Notes: generated by a model from the letters alone, not told the origin. DNA of 64,000 nucleotides from Clostridiaceae bacterium (GCA_019391515.1 JAHXQP010000024.1:1-64000), one strand, 5' to 3'. Shown: positions 8,080 to 17,405, counted from the stretch's first letter. Numbers and translations: made by a program.

Positions 8080-9576
8080 CTATCTAATCCTCTTTTTATC
8101 TTTTGGAAATGTAAAATCTGGTCTATTCCTTATTTTCCTCATAGGTGCTCTAATCAATATATCTTTTAAGTCGCCAGTAGTAAACCCTAATCCTGAGAAA
8201 GGAGCTGTAAAAGGTATCCCAAAACTATTCAATCTAACTAGATGAGTCCCCATAACAATAAGACCTAGCATGACCCCATAGATTCCTAATATAGCAGATA
8301 AAATCATGATAATAAATCTATAAAATCTAAGTCCTGCAGCAAACTCATAACTAGGGAGAGTAAAAGAAGCAATTGTAGTTACAGCTACTATTATAATCAT
8401 TAAAGGACTAACTATGCCTGCTTCTACTGCTGCCTGACCTATTATAAGCCCTCCTACTATTCCAATAGTTGTACCAATAGGTCCAGATATTCTAGTCCCT
8501 GCTTCTCTTAAAAACTCTATAGTCAATTCCATAGAAAAAGCTTCTATAACTGCTGGAAAAGGTACATTAATCCTAGTTGAAGCTACATAAAAAGCTAATC
8601 CTGTAGGAAGTAATTCTGGATTGAATGCTGTTGTGGCAATATATAATCCTGGTGCCAATACAGCTACAAATCCAGCAATATACCTAATGATTCTAGCTAT
8701 ACTAGCTATTGTCCACCTTGTATAATAATCCTCCGATGATTGCATAAGAGTCCCCAAAGTAGCTGGCACTATTAGGACAAATGGAGTATTATCTACTATT
8801 AGAGCGATCCTACCCTCTAATAGAGAGGCTGCAACTGAATCTGGTCTTTCTGTATTTTCTATTTGAGGAAAAGGAGATATCCAATTATCTTCTATAAGCT
8901 CCTCTAAAATAGCGCTCTCTAGAACCCCATCTGTCTTTATATTCTCCAGCCTTTTTTTTACTTCAGATAATATTTTTTCATTTACTATATCTTCTATATA
9001 CAAAACAGCTACATCGGTTTTACTCCTTTCACCTATTTCAACCATCTTTACCTTTAATCTTGGATCTTTTATTCTTCTTCTAATTAAAACTGTATTGGTC
9101 CTTAAAGTTTCCGTAAATCCGTCTCTTGGTCCTCTAACTACAGTTTCAGTTTCTGGCTCATCTATGCCTCTCTTTTCCCATCCCCTTGTAGATAATATAA
9201 CTATTTTTTCATAGCCATCTATCAGTAGGGCCGTTTCTCCTACTAAAACAGCATCTACTGCTTCATCAATAGTTTCTGCTTCTTTGATTTCACTTATAGA
9301 TATATTTCCTTCTGTAATTAAACCATAGAGATTATCCCTTACAGTTAGAGGGGTTGGCTCTACTTTTCTGGCAGCTTCTAAAAGGGGCTTTAAAGCAAAG
9401 TCACTAATTGCATCACTCTTTACAAGACCGTCTATGTATGTTATCGCTAAGGAAAACTCCTGATTTATTCCTACTTTAAACTGTCTATATACAACATCAT
9501 CACAGTTTTTAAATATATCCTTTATTTTTTCCATGTTTTTATCTAATTTTTTATGTACAGGATCGCCTTTTTCCAT
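8080..9576 (-). CDS. gerA: Germinant receptor A subunit
   Basis: This 498-residue protein is the GerAA-type subunit, which oligomerises in the inner spore membrane and may form an ion channel on germination. It has a soluble N-terminal half with the DNLYGLITEGN and RGPRDGFTETL segments typical of the family and several membrane helices in the C-terminal half. I prefer the ATG at 9576 over the adjacent TTG because it lies six bases from AGGAGG. It follows a small two-helix membrane gene. Confidence 0.93.
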   Translation of the reverse strand: MEKGDPVHKKLDKNMEKIKDIFKNCDDVVYRQFKVGINQEFSLAITYIDGLVKSDAISDFALKPLLEAARKVEPTPLTVRDNLYGLITEGNISISEIKEAETIDEAVDAVLVGETALLIDGYEKIVILSTRGWEKRGIDEPETETVVRGPRDGFTETLRTNTVLIRRRIKDPRLKVKMVEIGERSKTDVAVLYIEDIVNEKILSEVKKRLENIKTDGVLESAILEELIEDNWISPFPQIENTERPDSVAASLLEGRIALIVDNTPFVLIVPATLGTLMQSSEDYYTRWTIASIARIIRYIAGFVAVLAPGLYIATTAFNPELLPTGLAFYVASTRINVPFPAVIEAFSMELTIEFLREAGTRISGPIGTTIGIVGGLIIGQAAVEAGIVSPLMIIIVAVTTIASFTLPSYEFAAGLRFYRFIIMILSAILGIYGVMLGLIVMGTHLVRLNSFGIPFTAPFSGLGFTTGDLKDILIRAPMRKIRNRPDFTFPKDKKRIR

Positions 9577-9586
9577 CAAAATCCTC

Positions 9587-9790
9587 CTATATTATTTTAA
9601 AGAATAAGTAAGTTGCAGGGCCTACTATTATGTATGTAGTAGCAATTATTTTTGCAATTTTAGCTTCTTTATTTAGATTTTCTCTTTTCAGATTTGGTAA
9701 ATCCACAAAAAAAATAAATAAGGAAGGAAGCAGAACGGATATTAAAAAATGAGTGTTAAAAAAATTTTTAAGTGCAATTTTAAAATACAA
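9587..9790 (-). CDS. Small two-helix membrane protein, germinant-receptor D-subunit-like
   Basis: This 67-residue protein has two hydrophobic helices (about residues 10-29 and 44-63) separated by a charged loop. It is the first gene of the germinant-receptor operon, 10 bp from gerA. Small two-helix D-subunit proteins that modulate receptor function are known next to receptor genes in spore formers, and this one fits by size, topology and position. I chose the TTG at 9790 because AGAGGTGG precedes it. An upstream GTG overlaps that site. The start lies at the edge of a 20-bp hairpin. Confidence 0.65.
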   Translation of the reverse strand: MYFKIALKNFFNTHFLISVLLPSLFIFFVDLPNLKRENLNKEAKIAKIIATTYIIVGPATYLFFKII

Positions 9791-9848
9791 TATTCCCACC
9801 TCTTGTAGTTATTGCTCATATATATTTTCTACAAGAAGTGGGAATATT
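9789..9848 (-). promoter_or_regulatory. 20-bp hairpin covering the ribosome site of the germination operon
   Basis: The arms at 9789-9808 and 9829-9848 pair over 20 bp with one G-U pair. The 3' arm on the minus strand contains AGAGGTGG and the first two bases of the TTG start; the 5' arm touches the ispE stop codon. Only a weak U-tract follows. It may hold translation of the operon closed or act as a poor terminator for ispE. The role is inferred. Confidence 0.6.
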
Positions 9849-10701
9849 ATTCAATAGTTTTAGTTATTATAATTTTAGATACTTTTTTCTTTATATACTC
9901 TTTACATTTTATTAGTTTTTTTTCATCATCAAATAGTCCAAATACTGTAGGTCCACTGCCACTCATTAAACTGCCCAAAGCTCCATATCTTATCATATCT
10001 TCTTTGATTGTTTTAATTTGGTTAAATTCTTCAACAGTTACTTGTTCCAACACATTTCCCATATTTTCACCCAGAGTATATATGTCATCATTTTCTACCG
10101 CCTGAACCAACATGTTCATATCGGGACGTTTTTCTATCTTATCTAGCCTTAGACTATTATAAACATAAGCAGTAGATACTGATATTCCTGGATTAGCTAA
10201 AAGAATAAGTTTATTCGAGAAACTTTTTAATATTTTTAACTTTTCTCCAATACCTTCTGCTAAAGCTGTTCCTCCCATTATACAATAGGGAACATCTGCA
10301 CCTATACTAACACCTATATCCATTAAATCTTCTGTTGAAAGATTTAATTTCCAAAGCTTGTTCAATCCTTTAAGAACTGCCGCTGCATCTGTACTTCCTC
10401 CAGCTAGTCCAGATGCTACCGGAATATTTTTTTCAATTATTATATGGACACCTCTATCGATTTTAGCTTTTTCTTTCATCTTCTCCCAAGCAGCATAGAC
10501 TAAGTTAGAGGAATCTACTGGAACTTCTGGATTATCACATTCTATCTTTATTCCTTTCTCTCTATCCTTAATAGTTACAATGTCTTTTAAATCAATTTGC
10601 TGCATAATTGTATTTATATCATGATATCCATCATTTCTTTTCCTTATAACATCTAATGCTAGATTGACCTTTCCATAAGCCTCTATTATGAGTTCTTCCA
10701 T
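9847..10701 (-). CDS. ispE: 4-diphosphocytidyl-2-C-methyl-D-erythritol kinase
   Basis: IspE phosphorylates CDP-methylerythritol in the MEP isoprenoid pathway. The 284-residue GHMP-family kinase has the N-terminal AYGKVNLALDV motif, the ATP-binding PVASGLAGGSTDAAA glycine-rich loop and the C-terminal SLMSGSGPTVFG motif. The ATG at 10701 follows AGAAGGAG. ispE lies near veg in B. subtilis as well; here sipL and other genes separate them. Confidence 0.95.
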   Translation of the reverse strand: MEELIIEAYGKVNLALDVIRKRNDGYHDINTIMQQIDLKDIVTIKDREKGIKIECDNPEVPVDSSNLVYAAWEKMKEKAKIDRGVHIIIEKNIPVASGLAGGSTDAAAVLKGLNKLWKLNLSTEDLMDIGVSIGADVPYCIMGGTALAEGIGEKLKILKSFSNKLILLANPGISVSTAYVYNSLRLDKIEKRPDMNMLVQAVENDDIYTLGENMGNVLEQVTVEEFNQIKTIKEDMIRYGALGSLMSGSGPTVFGLFDDEKKLIKCKEYIKKKVSKIIITKTIE

Positions 10702-10775
10702 ATATCTTTCTCCTTCTATCTTATGTTTTAATAAATTTATTATAACATATATAAATCTTGTAAGAAATAATAAAG

Positions 10776-10800
10776 GCCTTTAGGCAAAGCTCCTAAAGGC
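10776..10800 (-). terminator. Terminator after sipL
   Basis: A perfect 9-bp stem (GCCTTTAGG / CCTAAAGGC) overlaps the sipL stop codon and is followed on the minus strand by CTTTATTATTT. The U-tract is interrupted. Confidence 0.55.
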
Positions 10801-12347
10801 TAAAAATTCATATCTACATTTTTTTCTATTATTATTTTTTCTCCTGGCATCAGCGTATCTGGAGACGAAATATCATTGGAAGAAACAATATCATCTACCG
10901 TAGTATTATATCTCTTAGCTATATTCCATAGAGTGTCTCCACTTTGTACTATATATATAGTAATACTTGGTCTTTTACTTTTATCTATATACTCTTCTTT
11001 TTCTTCCAAGTTCAAAATAATATTTATATTTTTTCTTCTATTTAATTCGATTAAATTATTTAAATGGACTTTTAATATCAATTTATTATCATTGATTTCA
11101 TATTCTATATCTTTTATCATGCTTTCTACTTCTGGATCCATAGTTTCATCTATTCCTTCAGATTCTATATAAGATTTAAAAGGTACTTCTTCCCTTAATG
11201 TATTTATTTCTCCAGAATCAGAATCTAGATATATAATATTTAATATGAGAAATCCTTCTAATATTAGTTTATCTTCTACTATTCTACTATCCAATATTGT
11301 AGAACTTCCTTCTATACTATAGACTTCTTTAAAATGAGAATGATCAATACCTCCCTCTATAGTTTCTTTGTTTTGCAATTCCTTTACATTTTCTACAACC
11401 TCTATATTTTTTCTTTCAAGATCTATTTCTTTCTTGGTAGAATATGCATCTAAGGTTATGTCTTTTTCTCTTTGTTCATATACTTTTCCATCTATTCTAA
11501 CCTTTATCTCTAAATCTAAAATTCTTAAATTTCCTTCCAGATTCTCCTTTATTTCGTAATTTGCAAACTCTATGTCCATTTTTACCTGGCTTTTTGAATC
11601 CTTAACTGCTCCTTCTATGTCTACAAAATGGTTGAAAGATATTTCTTTTTTTATAGCGTTTATTTTCTTATTACCATAATACACTAAAGAACACTCTAAA
11701 GTCCCCGAAACTATTATCTTGTCATCTACTACTTTAGACTCATTTTCATAGGCCATTAAATCAAATTTTAACACATCATCAATATCTGGCATACCATCAT
11801 CCACTTCAAAGGCTTCATGAACAAGAGTATGGGTATAACTTTCTCCCAAAAGATGATTGTACCTTACTTTTTCTTTTAATGTCTCTAACCCTTCTCCGCC
11901 TTTTATGTCTTTAACTATTTCTATTGAATTGCTACTTTCTACCTTTCCTTCAATATTGACTAAGGCTCTTAATGATATTTTCCTTTCATCTTCTTTTTCG
12001 TATTCTATATGTTCTATATTAGCTTTTCCTTTGCCTATCATTTCTTTATTTATTCCTTCTATGTCTATTTCTTCTCGAAAGTCACTAGTCGTCTCTACAT
12101 TCTGTATAGGTGAACTTTCTTCAGTTGATTTGTAAACTACCTTAAAATTTACTACTCCGCTAATTAACAACTTATCTTTGACTATTTTAGCGCTAATTAT
12201 TTCTGGCTTGCCTTGAGCCCAAAGTATTTTATCTATGTCTGGCTTAGTTTGCTCTAGGTATATTTCTGCCTCTGCTAGTGTTTGTACTTCTTCTCTTCCT
12301 TTTATCTCATCAATACTTAAACTATCCTTTATTAACTCTACAGCCAT
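10800..12347 (-). CDS. sipL: SpoIVA-interacting coat morphogenesis protein SipL
   Basis: The 515-residue protein consists of repeated DUF3794 units followed by a C-terminal LysM domain (YIVQSGDTLWNIAKRYNTT and on). This is the architecture and size of SipL, which in Clostridioides difficile binds SpoIVA to anchor the spore coat and takes the place of B. subtilis SpoVID. It has no signal peptide, as expected for a mother-cell cytosolic coat factor. It starts at an ATG behind ATAGGGGGGATATA and lies just upstream of ispE. Confidence 0.85.
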   Translation of the reverse strand: MAVELIKDSLSIDEIKGREEVQTLAEAEIYLEQTKPDIDKILWAQGKPEIISAKIVKDKLLISGVVNFKVVYKSTEESSPIQNVETTSDFREEIDIEGINKEMIGKGKANIEHIEYEKEDERKISLRALVNIEGKVESSNSIEIVKDIKGGEGLETLKEKVRYNHLLGESYTHTLVHEAFEVDDGMPDIDDVLKFDLMAYENESKVVDDKIIVSGTLECSLVYYGNKKINAIKKEISFNHFVDIEGAVKDSKSQVKMDIEFANYEIKENLEGNLRILDLEIKVRIDGKVYEQREKDITLDAYSTKKEIDLERKNIEVVENVKELQNKETIEGGIDHSHFKEVYSIEGSSTILDSRIVEDKLILEGFLILNIIYLDSDSGEINTLREEVPFKSYIESEGIDETMDPEVESMIKDIEYEINDNKLILKVHLNNLIELNRRKNINIILNLEEKEEYIDKSKRPSITIYIVQSGDTLWNIAKRYNTTVDDIVSSNDISSPDTLMPGEKIIIEKNVDMNF

Positions 12348-12480
12348 TATATCCCCCCTATAACTCCATTTATATATTCTATGAAGAAATATATGTTTTA
12401 ATGTCCCAAAAAATTACTAACTTATTTTTTTCTAATACTTTAACAAAAAAGTGAATTAATCCCAAAGGCCTATTTACTTA

Positions 12481-12613
12481 CATGGACAATCTCATATATA
12501 ATTAACTTTGGAAGACTTCCAAGTGGTCTTTCTTCCCCGTAAGAGCTAGCTATATAGCCAGGCTCATTTCCCTATTTTATATGAGATACCGACTGAAGAG
12601 TCGGTATTTTTTT
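12481..12613 (+). ncRNA. Predicted structured RNA of unknown class with its own terminator
   Basis: A CTCATATA / TATATGAG closing stem (12491-12498 with 12578-12585) encloses a TTGGA/TCCAA hairpin (about 12509-12523) and a GAGC..GCTATATAGC..GGCTC hairpin (about 12544-12565). A strong intrinsic terminator follows (12586-12613, ATACCGACT / AGTCGGTAT plus T-run). Only sipL (12347) and the transpeptidase (12670) flank it, both on the minus strand, so no plus-strand gene follows. It resembles neither the riboswitches I know nor clearly 6S RNA. Structure and strand are inferred by eye, and the 5' end is not defined. Confidence 0.4.
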
Positions 12614-12633
12614 ATCCAAAATACTCAATAATA

Positions 12634-12669
12634 AAATATCTCTGCCCTTATATAAGGGCAGAGATATTT
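12634..12669. terminator. Bidirectional terminator after the L,D-transpeptidase
   Basis: A perfect palindrome (AAATATCTCTGCCCTTA / TAAGGGCAGAGATATTT) has A- and T-rich flanks on both sides. It ends the minus-strand transpeptidase transcript. Confidence 0.75.
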
Positions 12670-13473
12670 TTATTCTATAATAACTAATGCTCCATCTGGT
12701 ACTTCATCATATATATATTTAGATATATTTATTGGCAATCTAATACATCCATGGCTAGATGGTTCTCCTAATTTCTTTGCTTCTTCTTCTATAACTTCCT
12801 GATCTTCTGTAAAAGGAATAGAGTGGAATAAATATGAGCCCTTAAATCCAACCCAATACTTCATACCTTGCTTAAAGCGAGGAACATAAGCCCATTCTCC
12901 TCTTCTTTCTTCTTCTATTTGAAATATTCCTTTAGGAGTAAAACTATCTTTTAATCCTCCAGAAGCTAAACTTTTTAATAAAAGCTTTCCTTCCTTATAT
13001 ATCTGTACAGTTTGGTCCTTTTGATTGAACTTTAAAACCCATTCTGAAGAGTTTTCATCATATTTATGAGGCGGAATCTTTTCAGATCTTATGTACCTAG
13101 CATCCCCATAGCCAATTTGTCCACTTTTTAATTTAACTTTAAACCAGCCATCAGGCAAAGTCTCTAACAATTCTATTTTTTCATAATTATTAAGCATGGC
13201 AATTACTTGGCTTTCTTCATCATTCTTTTCATATATTTTGGTCTCACCATTATTTTCAATAGTATTTAGAACTTCCCCTTCATATTTTACTTCATCAGTT
13301 ATGTCTCTATTGTCACTTTTAGATCTATTAGCAATCACATTTTTTTCATTTTCCGAGTTTTGCACATGCTGTTCTCTTGCTTCTTTTATTTTCTGTCTAT
13401 CAATATTATTAAGAGCAACAGATGTGATAATAATAGCTACAATAGTTAAAGATATGAAGATTTTCTTTTTCAT
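12670..13473 (-). CDS. L,D-transpeptidase (YkuD) with SH3-like domain
   Basis: The 267-residue protein has an N-terminal membrane or signal anchor, an SH3-like domain in the middle (INTIENNGETKIYEK.. to ..GDARYIRSEK) and a C-terminal YkuD domain with the catalytic SSHGCIRLP motif. Such enzymes cross-link peptidoglycan through 3-3 bonds or attach proteins. I chose the ATG at 13473 (MKKKIF) because AAGGTGG precedes it. It is a single gene between terminators. A role in the spore or vegetative wall cannot be decided. Confidence 0.85.
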   Translation of the reverse strand: MKKKIFISLTIVAIIITSVALNNIDRQKIKEAREQHVQNSENEKNVIANRSKSDNRDITDEVKYEGEVLNTIENNGETKIYEKNDEESQVIAMLNNYEKIELLETLPDGWFKVKLKSGQIGYGDARYIRSEKIPPHKYDENSSEWVLKFNQKDQTVQIYKEGKLLLKSLASGGLKDSFTPKGIFQIEEERRGEWAYVPRFKQGMKYWVGFKGSYLFHSIPFTEDQEVIEEEAKKLGEPSSHGCIRLPINISKYIYDEVPDGALVIIE

Positions 13474-13570
13474 AACATACCACCTTATCTTTAGTCGTTC
13501 TTTCATTATACCATAAAAAGTATTATTTTTATTACTTTTATATACTATATCAAAAATTTTACTAAAATTA

Positions 13571-13604
13571 AAGGAAGAACAAAGTAGATACTTTGTTCTT
13601 CCTT
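13571..13604 (-). terminator. Terminator after veg
   Basis: AAGGAAGAACAAAGTA pairs with TACTTTGTTCTTCCTT directly downstream of the veg stop codon. A short T-rich stretch follows on the minus strand. Confidence 0.65.
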
Positions 13605-13608
13605 TATC

Positions 13609-13872
13609 TTAACTTATTTTTGTTTTTTGCTCTCCACATATAGTTACTTCAACAGTTTCTGTCAGTATATCTGAATAGGTATAAGATACTCTTCTGATGC
13701 TATTATATTCATTAGATATTTTAACAACAAATATACTTGGATATGCACTTTCTAATATTCCTTCTCGTATAGTCGTCTTTTTCCTCCCTTTGTTAGCTTT
13801 TAATATAACTTTCTTGCCTACCGAATCTTCTACGTTTTTTTTAATTTTGGCTAAAGAGCTTTTTTCTAACAA
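13609..13872 (-). CDS. veg: Veg protein
   Basis: Veg is a small conserved protein of Firmicutes linked to biofilm gene control in B. subtilis. The 87-residue product contains the family's KVILKANKGRKKT, YPSIFVVKI and RVSYTYSDILTETVE segments. The TTG at 13872 lies five bases after AAGGTG and gives the usual length. Its place between the ksgA and ispE clusters matches B. subtilis order, although other genes are interleaved. Confidence 0.9.
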   Translation of the reverse strand: MLEKSSLAKIKKNVEDSVGKKVILKANKGRKKTTIREGILESAYPSIFVVKISNEYNSIRRVSYTYSDILTETVEVTICGEQKTKIS

Positions 13873-14030
13873 AGTTATCACCTTCCCTAAAATTCTCCCT
13901 ACTATAAGGGGGCAGAAGAAGTGCGATTAGACACTCATAGTTGATATTATAACATAAAGGCCTCGTTCTGTCAAATAAAACATTATTATACTACTAATAC
14001 TGGATGTTGTCAATCTTTTTTCCCTAAAAA

Positions 14031-15452
14031 CTAATATTCGAAATATTGTAATATTCCTTTTCTTACAGCTTCAGAAAATTGTTTTATAAATTTTTCATTT
14101 GAAAATTTCCTTTCTTCTTCTACATTAGATAAATATCCTAATTCTATAATAAATGAACTAATATTTAAATTTTTCAACAAATAAAAATTGCCTTCTCTTA
14201 CCCCTTTATTTTTTATATTCATATCCCTTTCTATTTCTTCTAAAATCTTGGCTCCTAATTTTTTACTTTCTTCATCCCCTCTGAAATAATAGGCTTTACA
14301 ACCTCTATTATTGGAATTGGCAAAAAAGTCCATATGAAAAGATATAAAAAAATCTGGTCTGATATTATCAGCCATTTCTGTCCTTTTATTTAAGAGTACA
14401 TTTTCATCTTTATTTCTTGTTAGATATACCTTTGCCCCTAATTTTTCTAATTTAGGTTTTATTTCTTTTGAAAGAGATAGTACTATGTCTTTTTCTTTTA
14501 AACCGTTATTTCCAATATATCCAAAATCATCTCCTCCGTGCCCAGGATCTATTAATATTACTTTTCCCACTAATGGCTTTTTTATACTTGGAAGTAAGCA
14601 CCTTTCCACCTTAGTTCCTGTATAATAATAATCCAATATTTCTTTGTAGGTATGTCCTCTTCTAGCCATTTCATTGCCTCCATACTGACAATATCCTAAT
14701 CCTTCCCCACTACCTCTTGATACAATTTTTATTGATACAGGACATATATAAAATCTGTTAGAATTTAAGTTAAGCAATTCAACTATTTCTTTTCCTGTGA
14801 ATTCCTTACCCCCCATTTTTATCTTTCTAACCCTATTTTCTTCATCCCTTATTATATTATCTATATATCCACTTATCTCTCCTTTTTTAAAAAGATCATC
14901 CTTAGAAAATTCTATATTTAATTTTTTTTCAATTTCTTCTATAAAATATTCTTTACCTTCTTCCCAATTCGGTGAGTCTATACAATAATCACATAAAACC
15001 TTCCTTAAATAAACAATTTTATTTTTCATAATATTTTCTGAGTTTTCTGTGCTTCCTCCGCAAGTATCATGATATAAGGCCATAATAGGTTTTCCCTCTA
15101 TAGTGAGAATATCTCCTTCCGTCTCTTTGACTGCCTTTTCTATCTTTTCTATATTCATTTCAAAATCTTCTTTCCAAACATTTTTTAATTCTTCTAAATA
15201 ACAAAAATTATGGCAATGGTCTGATTTACATAGGTCTACATTTTCATATTTTCCACAACCTTTGCCACCTAGTTTTAAAGAATTCCTAATTAGATTTGTT
15301 CTTATTATAACTGCTTGAGCTTTTAAAGACTCTAATTGGAATTTTATATCTATCTGAGAAGGAAGTAATATCTTAACCATTTCTTCAAGGGGCCTTTTAA
15401 CAATTTGCTCGTTTTCTGGATCAAAAAAATAAATTAAGAAATCTTCATTCAT
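14031..15452 (-). CDS. SpoIID-like domain fused to N-acetylmuramoyl-L-alanine amidase
   Basis: The 473-residue protein joins two peptidoglycan enzyme domains. Residues about 15-285 are SpoIID-like (LESLKAQAV near 40-48, HDTCGGSTENSE near 128-139, GLGYCQYGGNEMARRGHTYKEIL near 251-273). Residues about 295-473 are an Amidase_3 domain with its metal and catalytic residues in place (His305 in DPGHGG, Glu320, His373 in SFHMD, Glu437 in IIELGYLSN). No signal peptide or membrane helix is visible. By eye, Gln33 stands where the SpoIID family has the catalytic Glu of its EMP motif, so the transglycosylase half may be inactive. Many cysteines (66, 75, 80, 84, 131, 154, 157) suggest bound metal. It starts at an ATG after AAGGGGG and stands alone. 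Confidence 0.8.
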   Translation of the reverse strand: MNEDFLIYFFDPENEQIVKRPLEEMVKILLPSQIDIKFQLESLKAQAVIIRTNLIRNSLKLGGKGCGKYENVDLCKSDHCHNFCYLEELKNVWKEDFEMNIEKIEKAVKETEGDILTIEGKPIMALYHDTCGGSTENSENIMKNKIVYLRKVLCDYCIDSPNWEEGKEYFIEEIEKKLNIEFSKDDLFKKGEISGYIDNIIRDEENRVRKIKMGGKEFTGKEIVELLNLNSNRFYICPVSIKIVSRGSGEGLGYCQYGGNEMARRGHTYKEILDYYYTGTKVERCLLPSIKKPLVGKVILIDPGHGGDDFGYIGNNGLKEKDIVLSLSKEIKPKLEKLGAKVYLTRNKDENVLLNKRTEMADNIRPDFFISFHMDFFANSNNRGCKAYYFRGDEESKKLGAKILEEIERDMNIKNKGVREGNFYLLKNLNISSFIIELGYLSNVEEERKFSNEKFIKQFSEAVRKGILQYFEY

Positions 15453-15558
15453 ATCGGATTCCCCCTTTTTTTTAAAGTACTACTACTATATAGTATGAAA
15501 AGACTATTCATAAGTGAATATTGTGATATAATAATAATTATTATGGGGAGGTGATCAC

Positions 15559-17361
15559 TTGAAGGGAACCATAGTTTCTGCTTGGGTAAAAACTTGTAGA
15601 AAACTTTATGGAGATGAATTAACCAATGAGGCAATGGAACATTTTGGTATGAGCTCTGATAAAATATTTACTCCTACTGAAAACATTGAAGATAATAAAG
15701 CTATAGGTATTTTAGACTATATAGCTAAAAAGCTGGACAAGCCTTCTTTTGATGTTTGGAAGGAAATGGGTAAAAATAATGTTATAACTTTCTCAGAAGA
15801 TTATCCTGCTTTTTTTAAATACAATAGTTTATATTCTTTTTTAAAAGCTATGTATGACATTCATGTGGTAGTAACTAAAATAATACCAGGATCAAAGCCT
15901 CCTATCTTAAATGTAGAGCCTATAGGGAGCCATAAGGCAGCTATGACTTATTCATCTCCAAGAGGAATGTTTGGATACTTTCAAGGTCTATTAGAAGGGG
16001 CCAGTAATTTTTATGGAGAAAAAATAGATATAGAGATTATTGAAAAAGAGAAGGATTTCATTAAACTACATATAACCTTTCCTGAGAAAATTCATGAGCA
16101 TAAGGATTATAAAATAAATAATTTTTTCTCCTTTGGACTTACCAGAAGTTTAGAATTAAAAATAGGATTAGGTTCTTTAATATTTTTAGGTATTCCATAT
16201 ATTATAGGGACAAGGTTTTTACAAGATAATATACTTATACCAGTGACTCTAATTTTAACTTTCATTATACCTTATATAATCAGCAAGCTTCTTTTCCTAC
16301 CTAAAGATAATATACTTAAATCTTTAGATAATATGGAAGATAGGAATATATCTATGGAATCTACTATTTCTACAAAAGACTTTTTTGAAGATATCAATGT
16401 AAAAATTAACAACATAAAAGGGGTAATCAAATCAGATTTCGTAGGGTATAACGGAACTACTGATGAGTTAAATGTTTTTGCGGATAAATTTAATGAAATA
16501 TCTGCAAATATGAACTACACATCTCAGGAAATTTCCAATGTAATGGAGCAAGTTGCAGAAGGTGCTGTAAGCCAAGCTGATGAAACTGAAAACTCTGCCC
16601 ATCTACTTAATAATAGTATCAGTTCATTAAACAATGTAGTCAATAGAGAAAACAAAGGAAAAGAAGATTTAGAGCTTGCTGTTAAAAATATAAGTAATGG
16701 ATATGAAAACTTAAAAAATACTTCAAAGAGCTTAAACAATATTCTTAAAGAGTTTTCTTTTGTTAAAGAAAGAGGATTTAAACTTCAAAACAAGGCAAGA
16801 GATGTAAACAATATTGTAGATACTGTAGAAAAAATTTCCGATAAAACTAATCTGTTAGCTTTAAATGCTAGTATTGAAGCTAGTAGGGCTGGGGAATATG
16901 GCCAAGGCTTTACAGTAGTGGCTATGGAAATAAGAAAATTAGCTGAAAACTCTAAAGAAGCAGTAAAAAGTATTAATGATAATTTGGAAACCTTTATTGA
17001 AGAGATAAATGAATTGGTAAAAGAAATTGAAGAGCAATATTTTGTGCTGGAAAAAGAAAATGAAACTCTTTCTGATGTTGCCAATGAAAACTATAAAACT
17101 GTTACATCTATAGAAAATGTATCTGATTTAATAATTGAGCTTATAAATGAATTAAATAATGAAAGCAGAGCTTTAAATAAGATTTCATCAAATATTGAAT
17201 CTTTAGCTGCCATTGCCGAAGAAAATTCCGCTTCCTCTGAAGAAGTAAGCGCAAATATAACTACTTATACAGAGGAAATTAAAAAAATGATTGAAAATAT
17301 TGATGAATTTAAAAAGGTCTCTGAGCAATTTGGAAAAGAACTCGAAAAATATATAATTTAA
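15559..17361 (+). CDS. Methyl-accepting chemotaxis protein with N-terminal H-NOX haem sensor domain
   Basis: The 600-residue receptor begins with a complete H-NOX domain (residues 1-180). The proximal haem ligand His102, Pro115 and the propionate-binding YxSxR motif (Tyr131, Ser133, Arg135) are present. The distal residues Trp9, Asn74 and Tyr140, which hydrogen-bond O2 in the Caldanaerobacter H-NOX, are also conserved at the same numbers. Two membrane helices (about 201-218 and 225-247) follow, then a cytoplasmic methyl-accepting signalling domain with the hairpin tip [18 protein letters not shown]. It starts at a TTG after GGGGAGGTGATCAC. It probably steers flagellar motility by O2 or NO. 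Confidence 0.92.
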   Translation: MKGTIVSAWVKTCRKLYGDELTNEAMEHFGMSSDKIFTPTENIEDNKAIGILDYIAKKLDKPSFDVWKEMGKNNVITFSEDYPAFFKYNSLYSFLKAMYDIHVVVTKIIPGSKPPILNVEPIGSHKAAMTYSSPRGMFGYFQGLLEGASNFYGEKIDIEIIEKEKDFIKLHITFPEKIHEHKDYKINNFFSFGLTRSLELKIGLGSLIFLGIPYIIGTRFLQDNILIPVTLILTFIIPYIISKLLFLPKDNILKSLDNMEDRNISMESTISTKDFFEDINVKINNIKGVIKSDFVGYNGTTDELNVFADKFNEISANMNYTSQEISNVMEQVAEGAVSQADETENSAHLLNNSISSLNNVVNRENKGKEDLELAVKNISNGYENLKNTSKSLNNILKEFSFVKERGFKLQNKARDVNNIVDTVEKISDKTNLLALNASIEASRAGEYGQGFTVVAMEIRKLAENSKEAVKSINDNLETFIEEINELVKEIEEQYFVLEKENETLSDVANENYKTVTSIENVSDLIIELINELNNESRALNKISSNIESLAAIAEENSASSEEVSANITTYTEEIKKMIENIDEFKKVSEQFGKELEKYII

Positions 17362-17405
17362 AATAAGCTGTCTTAAACTAATTAGTTTAAGACAGCTTAT
17401 TTTAA
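17362..17405. terminator. Bidirectional terminator between the chemoreceptor and the carboxypeptidase gene
   Basis: AAATAAGCTGTCTTAAACTA pairs with its complement ending in GACAGCTTATTTT directly after the chemoreceptor stop. It serves two converging genes. Confidence 0.8.

Noticed and set aside
12481-12613. Known riboswitch or T-box
   Set aside because: No T-box core, and no match to the purine, SAM, lysine, glycine, c-di-GMP, c-di-AMP or guanidine consensus features that I could recall; left as an unknown RNA.
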